NCBI GenBank assembly: GCA_905160935.1
Contig: CAJHZI010000478.1
Coordinates: 90,001-154,000 of the forward strand
Length of the DNA: 64,000 nucleotides
Source of the DNA: Enchytraeus crypticus
Lineage: Eukaryota; Annelida; Clitellata; Enchytraeida; Enchytraeidae
Reading direction: 5' to 3'
Below are positions 33,321 through 46,892 of the stretch, piece after piece; position 1 is the stretch's first letter, and each line of letters starts with the position of its first letter. Below the pieces are notes generated by a model. That model worked only from the letters and a program-made list of their open reading frames with translations, was not told the origin of the DNA and searched no databases. A program made the position numbers and the translations under genes.

Positions 33321-35439
33321 ATACGTACAAGGGATTGAGATATTGAAATGGTGTCGTGAATAACCGACTTATAGAAGGTTAGACGAAAATTCCACTCAAA
33401 ATCTGCAATCCCGTTAGGCACAATCATTTCAATATAGATTTCGTATTTTTCGTGCTAACTATCACCGACCTTTAGAAGGTGCATAGTAGCGGTACTTCCT
33501 ACGAATGCGGTCAGAAATTTAGAAGCTTGTATGAAATCTACTAGTTTATGTGCTTGTCGCAATAATTCATTAAGAATTATATTTAGACAAGTTCAGCTAG
33601 TAATTCCGTAGAAGCCAGAGTTCAGGAGTGAACTAAAATTCTATAGCCTGTTCTCTGGTAATATAGTATTGATCGAGGCCATGCTCAACAGCCAATCAGA
33701 ATCAAGCTCTTCATAAGCATTTCTCCACCCAACCACCACGAGTGGTTGAGTTGCATGCATGTATCTTATGCATATAATTTTTATTATTGCTTTACATATT
33801 CTACTGTTTTTACTGAGTGTCATATTTAATTTAGCATTAGTTTTTACATGAATACACCAATAAGCAAAGATCATATCTCAATATATGAAGGTTAAACTTC
33901 TAATAACATGTTAATTTGCATTTCCCATTACTTATTTTAATATTCTCGTTTCATAACCGTGCAATTCTAACGCAAAATAAGTTCTAATGAACATACGCTG
34001 AAATGAATACAAATCTTGATGCACAAAAGTCAATTTAAACATCTAAATAGAAACATGAGTGCAAATAAAATTTATTCCAAACATGTGGGTGAGAAATAAA
34101 ATATGTAACACATTTTGTTGCGCTAAATTACAGTGAAACGTCAAATCTTCTTTTATTCCCACCTTACTTTAAGATTAAATTGCAAATCATATATCAGTTT
34201 AGTTTACAATACACAATTTATTAAAATATCTCTAAATGCACAACTAGTGATTTGAAATAATACACGTCTTGTCCATGGTACAGTTCAAAGCAATTTACAG
34301 TAATTTTTAATAGTAAATATAACTCAAGATTACTTGTTAAGTGCTATAAATTGAAGCTACTACTTGTAATAGTGCAGCAAAATATCAATATTCCCGCTCT
34401 CACAGAGCCAGCCATGAATATTGAATGAAATTTTATTTTCTCAAATCACTTTAAATATATCACAATTGAATAAAAAATAGCACTACAATGGCTTCAAAGT
34501 ACATAACCCAGATTTCTTATAATAATAATTATAATAATAGTAATAATAATAATATTAATAATAATAATAAAGGTTTAAAGTCCGTTCCTCATACAAGAAT
34601 AATGTCTTGGACGTCCCCATCATAACATATAAATATAACATCCAATATTAATCATAACACTATTGATTTAGACGGTATGTTTTATAACTGAAACTCTCCT
34701 AGGATTTTCTAACCCGCTAAACTATAACCAGGATGAAGGAAGATCCGGAGACGGATATCTTCATAATGTATTTGAAATCAGTGATCTGTAAAACTCGAGA
34801 ATTTATTACCGTTCTCTTGGATTGAGCTGCCACGTAGATTCTCGTCCCCGCTCTTCAAAGTAATTGAACTCTAGAATCTGAGTGTCCTCTCTTGACGGTC
34901 TATTAGTATTGTTGGGTGTATACTTGAGTATCTGTAAGTTTGATATGATACATGTATGTTTGATAACATTCTGAAATCTGCATTATCTGATAGAATGAAT
35001 TATCACAGGTTGTTAGAAAAAATGATGGGTAACGGAGTTTAACAGATTATATTTATTGTTATTTTATTTTTGAACTTTATTGCTACCCTGTTTTGATGGT
35101 ACTTTTCTAATTTCATTTTTAAGCCTTAATTATTTTATTGCATGAGCATTTTTTATTGTCATTACTTAAATTAACCTTATTTTTACTCTTTTCACTTAAC
35201 TTCATCCTAGTTTACATTTAGTTTGTGTTTTATTGTTGCATGTGCTAGATTGGCTGTGTTAATTGTGAACTGTACAGAGTTTTGTGACCTTTTGATGTTC
35301 TTATTAAATAATACAGTAATTAATGAATATTGGCTGCATTCATACCTTATGCTTTTTCCTACCTTGAGACTTGTTGGAGAGCGTTCTAGTCCATCGATAG
35401 ATGCAGCGTTAGGGACTGGAATGCTTCAATGTCATGTGC
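33321..35439. other. Intergenic, only a repeat-E copy at 34.5 kb
   Basis: AT-rich, with no coding frame of note. Confidence 0.55.
34522..34640 (-). repeat. Repeat-family E copy with (TTA)n tail
   Basis: Reverse copy: ATAATAATAATAAAGGTTTA, then GTCCGTTCCTCAT, then TGTCTTGGACGTCCCC. Confidence 0.65.
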
Positions 35440-35728
35440 TTAACGTGTTTTAATCTGTTAGTTGTTAGCTTAACTGTGTTAATCTGTTATATGTTAGCTT
35501 AACGTGTGTTAATCTGTTATATGTTAGCTTAACGTGTGTTAATCTGTTATATGTTAGCTTAACTTGTCTTAATATGCTATTTGTTAGCTTAACGTGTTGT
35601 AATCTGCGATTTGTTAGCTTAACGTGTTGTAATCTGTCATTTGTTAGCTTAACGTGTGTTAATCTGTTATTTTTTAGCTTAACGTGTGTTAATCTGTTAT
35701 TTTTTAGCTTAACGTGTTTTATCTCTAA
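35440..35728 (+). repeat. 30-bp minisatellite
   Basis: About nine units of GTTAGCTTAACGTGTGTTAA with TCTGTTATAT, diverging toward the 3' end. Confidence 0.93.
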
Positions 35729-36073
35729 AATATCTCTATCTACTTACTCTATCACAGAGAACAAATGGAAATGAAGCACAACTTAGCTACCGAAAGATGA
35801 AAGAAAATCGGAAAATAAGTGTAATAACAGGAAGTCCTTGTCATATATCACGAGACACTTTTCCGTCAATCCGGCTTACATGGATAGAGTTGTATCCCGG
35901 ATCCTCTACTACAAGAAATAGATCAGTTGCGGAGAATGGGATGCAATGAATCACTGGAGTCGCCTGCGGATAAAAACCGCTCATCCAGAGAGGAAAACTG
36001 GAGGCAGCGTGGAAACTAGTTCACCAACGGAATCTAACTTTCCCATATAGGATAATCCAACATCATGAACTTA

Positions 36074-36077
<4 letters not shown>

Positions 36078-36119
<42 letters not shown>

Positions 36120-36137
36120 AAGAGAGAGAGAGAGAGG
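36078..36137 (+). repeat. (GA)n microsatellite
   Basis: GA run with AAAGAAAG interruption. Confidence 0.97.
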
Positions 36138-36449
36138 CCATTGGTACAGCTACACCAACAGAATTGACATTAGTCATTACCATTACCAGGGATACGAGGT
36201 TTCTGGTGAAAACCTGCATGCGGATGGAAAAAAGTAAAGTAAATGATAGTAGGCCTACATAGCTACAATGATAGCATATGAAAAAATGATAACGTGTAGG
36301 TGCAATGATACAAATGATAAGATGATCGTGCATAGCTCCAGTGATAAAAATGATAAAATGATAATGTAATGTACATGGGGCGCCCTCTCTTTCTTTAGTA
36401 ATGACATCTTAAGTGTGACAGAAATACCGAAAGACAGAGAGATTGAGGA

Positions 36450-36626
<177 letters not shown>

Positions 36627-36784
36627 AATGTACACTTACACTGGCATTTACTAACTTTCCTTGATCAGTTGATAGTTTAATCCTCTGTTGTTGGTAAACT
36701 ATTGTTCTGAATTTTTTGGTATTCACTAAGAAATGTTGCGTGGTTATTAACTACAAGGTCAACCACCAAAATTATGTCGGTCAG

Positions 36785-36821
36785 CCAATCACAGCGCTGT
36801 CCTTAAGGCTGATCGACCAAT
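36785..36821 (+). promoter_or_regulatory. Paired CCAAT boxes
   Basis: GCCAATCAC at 36784 and GACCAATCAGC at 36815 carry two CCAAT cores 32 bp apart, in a locally GC-richer stretch. The GACCAATCAGC form matches the NF-Y consensus well. The target is unknown; the 37.4-kb frame is the nearest candidate. Confidence 0.35.
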
Positions 36822-37429
36822 CAGCTTACTTCGTAAACAAAGTCAGAATATTATTTCGTAATCAGCGATATAGTATGTCAACTGTTTAAACGCCCGAAAA
36901 CAGGCGCACAGAGCTTTGCATTACTTTGCACATCGATTCAAGCTTTCAGAATATCAAATTGTGACGAATCAGTAGTTTACGCCACTTTTGATGTTTAAAC
37001 ACTTGATTATCTCACTAGTAACTACGGCCATAAGTATTTGATATATTAGTATGGCCTACTTTGATAGAGCACTAAGAATAAATAAGAATAGAGCTGAAAT
37101 GTTGTAATTTCTAACAATATGTCTTACGTGATGTACGTATTGCGTAGTTATAAAATAAAAAATTTATTGATTATAAAAATATTCATGCACAGTATCTAGC
37201 TGAACTAACCTCTACCGGTCGGGCTGGTAATGATACTGGAATCGATAGGACTCGGAACATGTATTCTGACTCACGGACTTTCCATGGACTTCCTGTAATT
37301 CTAGGAATTTTCCATCGGGACACTAAATCATAACGAAACAAGCAAGGCTTGATTTACAATCAACACTTGAAGGTTTCAATTACGGCCTTTGTCGAACTGT
37401 TTGAAGGCGGTTTTGTTATTTATCGCACG

Positions 37430-37612
37430 ATGTCGTTTCTTCATTTATTATTTTGGTGCTGTTTCTATTTATTCTTTGAATGTGGGTTAGTTGATACCGA
37501 GACATCGATAAAATCGATGGAGAGTTCACCATTTCAAAGGTTGGAAACTTTGTCTGAATTCATGTGGAATGATTTAAAAGACTTCAGTAGTTATTCGAAA
37601 CTGCAGAGATAA
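37430..37612 (+). CDS. Possible small secreted protein, 60 aa
   Basis: From the ATG at 37430 the product starts MSFLHLLFWCCFYLFFECG, a strong signal-peptide-like hydrophobic stretch. A 41-residue polar remainder with no Cys (LVDTETSIKSMESSPFQRLE) follows and ends at a TAA. An upstream in-frame ATG at 37349 gives 87 residues. No family is recognised, no splice donor sits at its end, and chance cannot be excluded. Two CCAAT motifs lie about 600 bp upstream. Confidence 0.25.
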   Translation: MSFLHLLFWCCFYLFFECGLVDTETSIKSMESSPFQRLETLSEFMWNDLKDFSSYSKLQR

Positions 37613-37714
37613 AGTTAACCTCTATCATAGTTCTATCAAATCCGCCTACAAATTTATATCCTAAAATCGTACCATTTTAGATCTACAGCTGCATTCATTT
37701 TGCCATTTAACGCA

Positions 37715-37895
37715 CTTCTCTCTCTCTCTCAGCCTGTCTCTCTTATTCTCTCTCTCCCTCTCTCTCTGTTTCTCTCTTTGTGTGTCTCTCTCATTCATTC
37801 TCTCTCTTTCTCTCTCTCTCTCTCTGTCTGACTCTGTCTCTGTCTGTCTGTCTCTCTCTCTCTCTCACTCTCTGCTTTTTTCTGCCTATTTCTCT
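37715..37895 (+). repeat. (CT)n-rich microsatellite
   Basis: Impure CT/TCTG run. Confidence 0.95.
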
Positions 37896-38748
37896 CTATC
37901 TGTAGTTATATTTTTACGCACAAGTAGCAATCAACAGTGCGAAACATCGCGATAGTAAACGAACGTGTTTAAACAGATAAAATGTAATTTTAAAGTAATA
38001 TGAAATAATGTTGAGATGGCAAAATTTCGCGCTGGCATCCGTACATTTCAAATAGTCTCTACGGATAATGGTAGCCTAATTATGTGTTCACTCTGCAATC
38101 ATGATGTCAATCTCTTTTTCTATCTGAAATATTTTAGTATCTATTTAAGGGTAATATAAGTCCAATTTTCTACTTTTTTTAAGTTTAGATTTTGTTCCTT
38201 GAATTCTATAATGCTAAGGTTATTAAAAATTGTAAATTGCTACACCTGTTTTACAATATATTAATTTTGAATTCATCCAGTTTTTATTACAATTCACACT
38301 AACCTTTCACTAAAAATTAATTAGATATGTGGATTTTATGTCATATTCGTGTTCTAAATTTTTATTCTGTCGCTGAATTGTTTTACTCCAAAGATATGTT
38401 ATTAGTTATAGCTTAAAATGTTTTGTCGTAGAAAACTAATTACCAATTAATGCAATTCTACACACAGTAGAGACAACTCAGACAAGGAAGTCATAGATTA
38501 TGTAACGTAATGCCTGCACTGCTGTGCTTTGTATAGCTTCTGCTGGACTCTAATGCTATCACGTTGCAACTTGTTAAATCTTAAAAATTTGTTACATCAA
38601 AGTTTAAGATGTAAGATTAGTCAGAAGTTAAATTCTTAAGCACATTATTAATTCTATCTTGTAACGTCCTCTCCAGTCAGTCAATTAATGTGAAATAATT
38701 TTTTTATTACCACAGTATATGGACAGAGCACATGTAAAATGACAAGTG

Positions 38749-38855
38749 GTTGGAGCCAGGGGCGATGTCGATAAGCTATTCGACTGCGGATCAGTATGTG
38801 CGGGGTTCAAATCCTGGGTTCGCCCGTCACTGACATCATTTTCGAGTGAGATATT
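38749..38855 (+). repeat. SINE-A copy
   Basis: Head GGTTGGAGCCAGGGGCGATG, intact B box GGTTCAAATCC, tail cut after TTCGAGTGAG. Confidence 0.87.
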
Positions 38856-39384
38856 AGCTTTTTTACATATTATATTCATTTATTTATTCGTCATAAACAG
38901 ACAGGACCAATAATTATAAGAATTACGTATAGAAATGTATATAATTATGTTATAATTATAGTTATATATTCCTTTTACGAGTATATAACTGCTAAGGGTA
39001 ATATAGGCTGTAGTTCATATATAGTGCTACTGAATTTACTCTGCATGTAAAAATGCTTGATGTAAGACTATGTGTATTTTAAGTTTTGAAATGCAAACGA
39101 AGTGAACCTAATTTGATCATAGGCTGAATATCTCATGTGATTTAACAGCTAAACGTGTGTCTTAGTTCTCATAACAGAATTCCATTTGATTTACTAACAA
39201 CAATATGAAATAGCGTGACTCGATTGAAACAACTCTCCTTTAAATTAATTTCATCTTCTACTTTCTTCTCCCATCATATGTTCACACTGAAAATAATAAT
39301 TTGAATATTGCATTATTTTGCCTCCTTCACAAATGTTGGAACATCACGATTTAGCCTGTGACTTAGTCCTCTGCCGTTCTTTGG

Positions 39385-39705
39385 ATTTTTCGGAAATGTC
39401 AATAATTGTCCAGACCGGGACATCATGCAAACACGATTGGAATCATATCCCGTCGCTTCCAATGGCAGATCTCTACAAGTCTTCGCCATTTTCCTCTTCT
39501 TGATCCATCAGATCATGAATGTCGGTTCATATCTCTAGTTGGGCCCTATATAGGCTACTTTAAGATGTGGATAAGGCATAGCCATTTGCGAAGGGATTAA
39601 CTCGTTAATCTATGGTGTGCTCCTTATGAGGCGTGAAATCAACATGTGAGTAGGAATATGTTCCTTGGACCTTCCCCTTGGCAAAACACTAGAGAGCGAG
39701 TGAGA
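39385..39705 (-). repeat. Diverged repeat-family D copy
   Basis: The end TGTTCCTTGGACCTTCCCC with GGCAAAACACTAGAG is the reverse of the family start; related scraps lie at 29455-29495 and 63515-63560. Confidence 0.45.
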
Positions 39706-39944
39706 GGCGCTATATCTTTCCTGTGATATGCCTTTTTATGCGATTTCATTCGTCATGAGGGTGGGGGGTTAAAATGAGGGGTTAAAACTTTTATTTGAGT
39801 CATACATATGCCAAAGGGGGTCCACCCCCAACTTTGTCGGATCTCCGAGATCCCCATAAAGTCCAACCCTGTGCTATGATTGTCTTTTTAAACACTTTTT
39901 TAAAATTAATATTAATATAAATATGTGGTTCAGAAAATAATATA

Positions 39945-39995
39945 ATTCTCTCTTTCTCTCTCACACTCTTTCTCTCTCCCTCTTTCTCTTGCTCC

Positions 39996-40029
<34 letters not shown>

Positions 40030-40042
40030 TTCTCTCTCTCTA
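39945..40042 (+). repeat. (CT)n-rich microsatellite
   Basis: Impure CT run. Confidence 0.95.
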
Positions 40043-40787
40043 ATATGTGAACCGATCCAATTTTAGAACGTTATCAATATCATACCGAATGATATTTTAG
40101 CCGAAATGAGGCCGAGAGGAGTGATTGACATGGTATATAAAAGAGTTGGGGGAGGGAGGGAGGGAATTATTTCACCTCAGTAATTTTGCTGACTGAAACT
40201 TTATCAGTTCTCTCTCAGCTTCACTCCCTAGATTACACCGCAGCCTGTCAATCATTCTTAGTTCAATTTTCACTCCATCCTGCAAACAACCGTTTCCAGA
40301 AATCTGTTCAGATTTGAGATCTTTAGATTACGAAAGGTATAGGGTTGTGTAGAGTTTTTAGAACTAAACTAAAACTAAAAATCTAAAATTTGTATATTTC
40401 TCAAAATGATAGGTCACATTATTGTGATATAATTTAGTTAGAGTTTTATGTTGAATTATTAACAGCCGTTCATTCCAGATCGACATAGTGTTAGCCAATA
40501 CATGCTTATCGTAACAAAACGCTATCGGATGCAATTACCATCTTAAATTTATTTAATGCTATGTAACATTTAATTCTAATTCACGAGGTGAGTTATTTTT
40601 GCCTGTAGTTTTCTACTTTTCATAATATCTAAAATTAGTCAATTAAAAAGTTAATAGTAGTTCACAACTCTTCTACAAATGCAATAGACCTACAGATTTG
40701 ATTCTATAACTATTAGTTTTTGAGTGAAATCGTTAACTCGCCCACCCTCCATTTTCCCGTCTCACTATAACTTTCTGTGCTGTAGTA

Positions 40788-40939
40788 AAAAAAGCTAAAG
40801 CAAAGGTTAACGTCAGTTTCCTCACTCGAAAGCGATGTCAGTGACGGGAAAGCCCAGGATCTGACCCCGCACATACTGATCCGCAGTCAAGTATTTTACC
40901 CACGTCGCTACTAGCTCCATCCCGTGGCGACGTCGGTCA
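40788..40939 (-). repeat. SINE-A copy
   Basis: Full-length reverse copy; begins after a run of A and ends at GTGGCGACGTCGG. Confidence 0.87.
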
Positions 40940-41732
40940 ATAGTAAAATTTTAATACTAGTGAAGTATTATAACCCTACTACCCTCACTTAATAAAGATT
41001 TCAGGAAAGAAATGGAATTTTGCTCTTCTCTGATACCAAGCAACGTGAAACACGGACCAGCCCTCTTTAAAAACACCTTGCTTAAAAACATTGACATATT
41101 CAATTCTACTAGCGGATTTCTATCTCGTTTTGATTTCTAATGTTCCTCGCGATTCAGAGCAAAATTACATAACACATCCAGTAGAACTGTATGTCAGTTT
41201 TTATGTCGTTGTTTTTCATCCACTATTTCCATATTCTCCAATTTCCCGAGCTGGAAAAAATCGAATATGAAGCGAGCCGTGGACATGATTAGCTGTAGCC
41301 GGACAGTTGGACGAGGACTTTACTACGGATGCCTATATCTGAGTCCAGAGAGTCACGTGATACAGGATTCTCTCACAGCTCAGCGAGAGAAGAGCAAATG
41401 GGAAACTTATCGAGAGTAATCAGCTGCCATAAAAAGTTAATAATTTCGTGTAATATTGAATTGAAGGCATTGGAATTGATTACACGCGTTTTCTTTCTGT
41501 ATAATTTTATTTTCTGTCTAAGTCTGATCTCTGGCTTTGTGTGATATAATCTGTTCATTATATTTTTGCTCTATACTCTTGTTCTCACCTTTACTTATTA
41601 TTATTTTGATATGTAATATGTTGATGATTTGCGTTTGTCATATCTGGTAATATAAGAAAATTGATTGATTGATTCATTGAGTGATTGACATGTATAGCTT
41701 TACACTATTGTATGTAATTCGTATCTTTACAG

Positions 41733-42200
41733 CTGTTATATAAAGCTGTTATATACAGCTGTTATATAAAGCTGTTACATACAGCTGTTATATAAAGCTG
41801 TTATATACAGCTGTTATATACAGCTGTTACATACAGCTGTTATATAAAGCTGTTATATACAGCTGTTATATAAAGCTGTTATAAACAGCTGTTATATACA
41901 GCTGTTATATAAAGCTGTTATATACAGCTGTTATATACAGCTGTTATATACAGCTGTTATATAAAGCTGTTATATACAGCTGCTATATACAGCTGTTATA
42001 TACAGCTGTTATATATTGCTGTTATATACAGCTGTTATATATTGCTGTTATATACAGCTGTTATATACAGCTGTTATATACAGCTGTTATATAAAGCTGT
42101 TATATACAGCTGTTATATAAAGCTGTTATAAACAGCTGTTATATACAGCTGTTATATACAGCTGTTATATACAGCTGTTATATAAAGCTGTTATATTCAG
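41733..42200. repeat. 13-bp CAGCTG minisatellite
   Basis: About 36 units of ACAGCTGTTATAT or AAAGCTGTTATAT; the ACAGCTGT form is a palindromic E-box-type site. Confidence 0.96.
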
Positions 42201-42299
42201 CTCCTCTAGTTTTTTGTTCGTCAGTTTTAAAGTAGAGTGGAGACTCAACATGATATACTTTATTAAGCATTAAGTATAATTAGTCTCTAGATACTAATA

Positions 42300-42735
42300 C
42301 AGGTAGATAATACTATAAAGTATTTAGAGTACTGGAAATTACTAAAGTGTACTATGGAATAATAGAGTGCACTAGAGAGTACTGTGAAATACTAGGCAGT
42401 ACTAGATAGCACCAGACAGTACTACTGATTCCTATTGAGCATAATTATCAAAGGAGCAGTAGTGGATACTATAAAATGTTGACATTATTAGACAGTATAG
42501 GAGAATAGCTGAGAGTACTTGGCGAAGTCAAAGAGAATTAGAGAGTACTAGAGAGTACTAAAAAGTACTGGAGAGTACTAGAGATTACTAAAGAGAATTA
42601 GAGAGTACTATAGAATTCGTGACAGTACTAGAGAGTATTAAACAATACTGTAGTATACTAGAAACTATTAGTGAGTACTAGAGAGTATTAAACAGTGCTA
42701 GAGAAAAACATAGAGTACTAGTGATGGATAGTACA
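42300..42735. repeat. AGTACT-rich imperfect repeat
   Basis: AGAGTACTAGAGAGTACTA and diverged variants over 430 bp. Confidence 0.85.
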
Positions 42736-42778
42736 AAGTAGTGCTACTATTTAAGTACCGCTAAGCCGGTTAAATACT

Positions 42779-42855
42779 GATAATAATAATAGTAAAGGTT
42801 TAACGTCCGTTTCCTCATTTAAGGCTTATGTCATGGACGTCCCTACAAAATGGTT
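42779..42855 (-). repeat. Repeat-family E copy with (TTA)n tail
   Basis: Reverse copy: AATAATAGTAAAGGTTTAAC, then GTCCGTTTCCTCATTT, then ATGTCATGGACGTCCCT. Confidence 0.65.
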
Positions 42856-43454
42856 AAATTTCATAACGATCTTTCTGAAATGAGGTTAGGATGTTGAGCG
42901 TAATGGACGCTATAGAATAAAGAATTTCTGCTTGGGGAATTTTTAATGAATTTAGTCTGACATGTCGGGATTTATAAAACAAATAAAGATTGAAATGCTG
43001 AACCTCAAAGACATTTCAGAATAACAATCTGGATGAATCAATCAATGATATATTGATTAGTTTATTTTCTATTATTCATAACTACAGGGTATGCATGATT
43101 TGGGACTAGGCCTACCTAATATGGCTTGCTACTCTTTATTCAAACAATTCCTCATGACGCATTTAAGACGGCATCTGTCTATCATGGTAAGTTTCATATT
43201 TCGTCGGATCTTGCAGAACAACCAGTCATTTATTTGTAGGAATATAAAATCAAGGATAGGTTTCACGAGGATTCAGGACTGAGCATCCGCTGCGGTGCAA
43301 TGGAATGTTCAGGATAGGATCTTAAATCAATATCTCCTGATTTGTTCAGCATTTTAGAATCAGTGTAATATAAAGATGTTGATAACTAAAATTTCGCAAT
43401 TAAAATATAACTATTAGAAATTTGAGATATTAGAATTGTTTTGGATTGAAATAA

Positions 43455-43600
43455 ACCCATCCTTCCAACCCATCATCTACCCAACCCGTCTTGTCAACCC
43501 ATCGTCAACCCAACCCGTCTTGTCAACCCACCGTCAACTCAACCCGTCGAATCAACCCACCATCAACCCAACCCGTCTGGTCTACCCACCATCAACCCAC
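43455..43600 (+). repeat. CAACCCGTC imperfect repeat
   Basis: Several copies of CCCAACCCGTCTTGTCAACC variants, C-rich and G-poor on this strand. Confidence 0.85.
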
Positions 43601-43962
43601 TACGCTTCGCTTTTTTTTATAATTCCATTATGAGATATTACATGTACTTACGATCTACAAGTATATTCAATACAAAACCAGAACTAACGACTATTACGGA
43701 ATGTTATATGAACTTAAGGCAAGTATATGTAAAGTAAGTAATCGGATATTTTTAAAAAGACAGCTTTAGCCCCAGAGTTTATGATATTGCCACGGGGTGA
43801 GAGGTTATAGGACGAGTGTAAGGATGGGATAGGCTGTCTTGTTCAATAAGCGCAGTGAATAAATAAAACTCTTTGACCGAGAATTTCCTGCAGCGAAGCA
43901 TCGTCTTCATCAATGAACATTGGAAGAGAGCTGCAGGAAATCCTTCCTATCCGTCAAATGCC

Positions 43963-44108
43963 ACTGGCTGGAGCCAGTGGCGAAGTCGGTAAGATACTCG
44001 ACCGCAGATCAATTAATGCGGGGTTCAAATCCTGGGCTCGCCCGTCACTGACATCGCTTTTGAGTGAGGAAAGGGACGTTAACCTTAGCTTTACCAGCTT
44101 TTAGCTTT
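43963..44108 (+). repeat. SINE-A copy, best full-length example
   Basis: GGCTGGAGCCAGTGGCGAAG head, GGTAAGATACTCGACCG, B box GGTTCAAATCC, then the conserved tail and AGCTTTACCAGCTTTTAG. The tRNA-like promoter region and fixed tail define a tRNA-derived SINE. Confidence 0.9.
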
Positions 44109-44346
44109 AAATGTAACGAAGAATATTTGATTTTATGTATTGAAATGAGAACTTTTTAGTAATTACACTTATAGCTGTGGCTTGGCTCAAAAGTGCGTAA
44201 ACTGGTCAGCAGAAATTTGTGCGCATATTTTTAAAGAGACGACTAATACACGTCCATATTACGACAAAGCAAAAATCCTGCTTTGTCGAAATTAAGCCAA
44301 AATTGTGTTTGTTTCTAAATGTTAGAATAAATTTGAGTGAAGATTT

Positions 44347-44552
44347 TATGGTGCGAGGATCTACCTACTAGCAGGTCCATGGTATATACGCCTCCACTCT
44401 TCTCTGTCTTTCGCTTTCCTCCTCCTGCCCACATATGAGTGGATCTTTAAATCATCTATAACATTCCTTTTGATATACCGTTATTCTTGGGGGATTTTGC
44501 TTATGACGAGGTAGGCCCCTTATGCCTTCCTCAGCTTTTACTAACATTTACT
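44347..44552 (-). repeat. LINE 3'-end copy, longer
   Basis: Reverse copy with GCAGGTCCATGGTATATACG, ATATGAGTGGATCTTTAAAT and an upstream part also present at 8110-8175. Confidence 0.78.
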
Positions 44553-45267
44553 GACTGGACAGGGGCGTCATTCCCTGAGAAAACAATCCTATTCATCCAT
44601 ACAATTGCGACCATATCACTGTAATTGTTACTGTTATTTTCTGGGAAAGTCAAGGTGCACGCTAGCAATATACTTGTAGATCCAAGTAGTATTCATGAGA
44701 GAATTTGGTTAAATTAAGCAGAACTAAAAGCATCCGGTCATTTCTGATATATCATAACCTCATTGAATTGGTCTAAAAACATATTTCAACAATTTGCCAA
44801 ATTTAATTGTATAAACCATATTTAAGCCATAAAAGTTTGAATTTATCAACTCTTAAAGTGTTTGTAGAGAAACTAGGAAATATGTCTGTGTTAAAATATT
44901 TTATGCCCGTGAGTTAACTTATAGACTTTCTTACTGCTTCCGAATGTGACTGCAGTTGTCTCTACAATATTTATCTAATCATCTTTATGCCTCCAGAAAT
45001 ACGGGTGAAATTAGAAAATTCCACATCCGATAAAGTCTTGAAATATAAATTAAGATAAAGACATTTGACGTTACGATGTAAATATTTACAGCAGTTGTAT
45101 ATCTCTAATGAGTTATTAACGTACGAAATATTGGCTTCTAATCCTTGCAATTTCCAATGTTATCGTAATATTTCTACCTGTTTTATACTCAAATTAGTCA
45201 ATAGACTATTTACTATGACTATATGGACTAGGATCACTAGAATATGGATCACTAGAACTATGCTTTT

Positions 45268-45271
<4 letters not shown>
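44553..45271. other. Intergenic, nothing recognised
   Basis: No coding frame or repeat family noticed. The same holds for 37896-38748, 40043-40787, 40940-41732, 42856-43454 and 45881-46344. Confidence 0.5.
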
Positions 45272-45338
<67 letters not shown>

Positions 45339-45354
45339 TAGAAAGATAAGACAG

Positions 45355-45449
<95 letters not shown>

Positions 45450-45474
45450 AAGATAGACAGAGAGTGACAGAGAC

Positions 45475-45522
<48 letters not shown>

Positions 45523-45558
45523 GGATAGAGAGAGAAAGAGAGAGAGAGAGAGAGAAAG
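45272..45558 (+). repeat. Compound (GA)n-(TA)n microsatellite
   Basis: Alternating blocks GA, TA, GA, TA, GA. Confidence 0.97.
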
Positions 45559-45764
45559 ACACAAGGGGCCTCGCTTTTAATGACAAGTAAGGCTATCACT
45601 GCACTGGACCGGCACCCACTTAAGCACGCTTAGCACCGGACCTCTATCTACGACTAATACTACACTTGAATTATTGATATCCCAATACAAACGATCGAGT
45701 CTCGAATCGCAGCTCATTCCCATTCGTGTGAATAGCGAAATTTATTTAGGACTGATTTTCTAGA

Positions 45765-45880
45765 TTTTTGCCTTTGCACCGTTTTTGGATCTTCTTTTTG
45801 CTCGCCGGCTTGATTTTGTCTCAAAAGTGCTCAATGTTGTCATTGATTTCTGTAGCACTCTTGTTGTTATTATTATTATT
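45765..45880 (+). repeat. Repeat-family F copy (GCTCGCCGG...GATGTTGTCATTG) with TTA tail
   Basis: GCTCGCCGGCTTGATTTTGT, AGTGCTCAATGTTGTCATTG, GTAGCACTCTTGTTG then (TTA)n. Also found at 48855-48930, 49020-49110 and reversed at 58978-59130. Confidence 0.7.
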
Positions 45881-46344
45881 TATATTGTATGGCGAGATTT
45901 CTGCAAGATATTACTAATAGAGCCCGCTCTCTTTGAGGTATTATCCCGTTTTATTGTACACTTTTTGGATCAAGGTTTTTAGTCTCTGCTATGGTTGATT
46001 GTTTGAAATGCTGCAGTATTTCGTAGCGGTTCCTATTTCAAATTACCAGTTAAAACATTCCATCGTTTCACAGAATAGGTAGCTAGATTTAGTGTTTGTT
46101 TTGTATCATAACTGTCCTGACAGAGATATTGCTTAAGACGTGCTCCACTGTTAGACGTTCGATGTTGTCCTGGGAAATATTTTCGTGGATGGTTTTAGAG
46201 ACTTCAGTATCTCCGAGGGTTACATCATTTCTGTTTAAAAATGTATGAAAGATGGAATATAAGATGTAAATTTAGTGATGACAGCAAAATTGTATATTTT
46301 ATGTATGACTCGCGTTAACTAGTGTTAGGCCTGTAGCATACCTA

Positions 46345-46405
46345 TAGGCCAGTCACTGACAGCACTTTCGAGTGTAGAAACTGACGTTAACATTAGCTTT
46401 AGATT
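46345..46405 (+). repeat. SINE-A 3' fragment
   Basis: Diverged tail only: CAGTCACTGACAGC, then CTGACGTTAACATTAGCTTT. Confidence 0.7.
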
Positions 46406-46892
46406 TACTTCATCTGCAAAGTCAATGTAATATGAACAGGTGTAGATTTTGGGTTCAGTTTAAATTATTCAAATCTTTAGTAGATTTTCCTGCTAAAATG
46501 ACGTCCAAATACGATTTTAGTTGAGTAGCTGTTGCGGCCGATGTAAGTATAAATGTGATATTAATTTGTTAGATGAGGATTGCAGAGAGATGTCTAAATT
46601 CACGCAAATGTAGCGTGATACACTCATCTTGAAATGTGTGTTAATATTAGCCGAGGAACTAAAAAGAAGAATAAGAGGAAGAAGAAGAAGAAGAAGAAGA
46701 AATTGAAGATGTAGGATCAAGCACTGGTCTAAGAAATCAGGATTGAGGGGTTCCCTGATCCATCAGCTTGATACGTTAGCCACTACCGACCAAGCCCAGC
46801 CACTTTCTTCTGCTTCATCACTCTGAAAAGACTGCGGTGTAGTAGAATATCTTTAATGTTTTCAGTTTATTAATATATATATCTCTCTCTTA

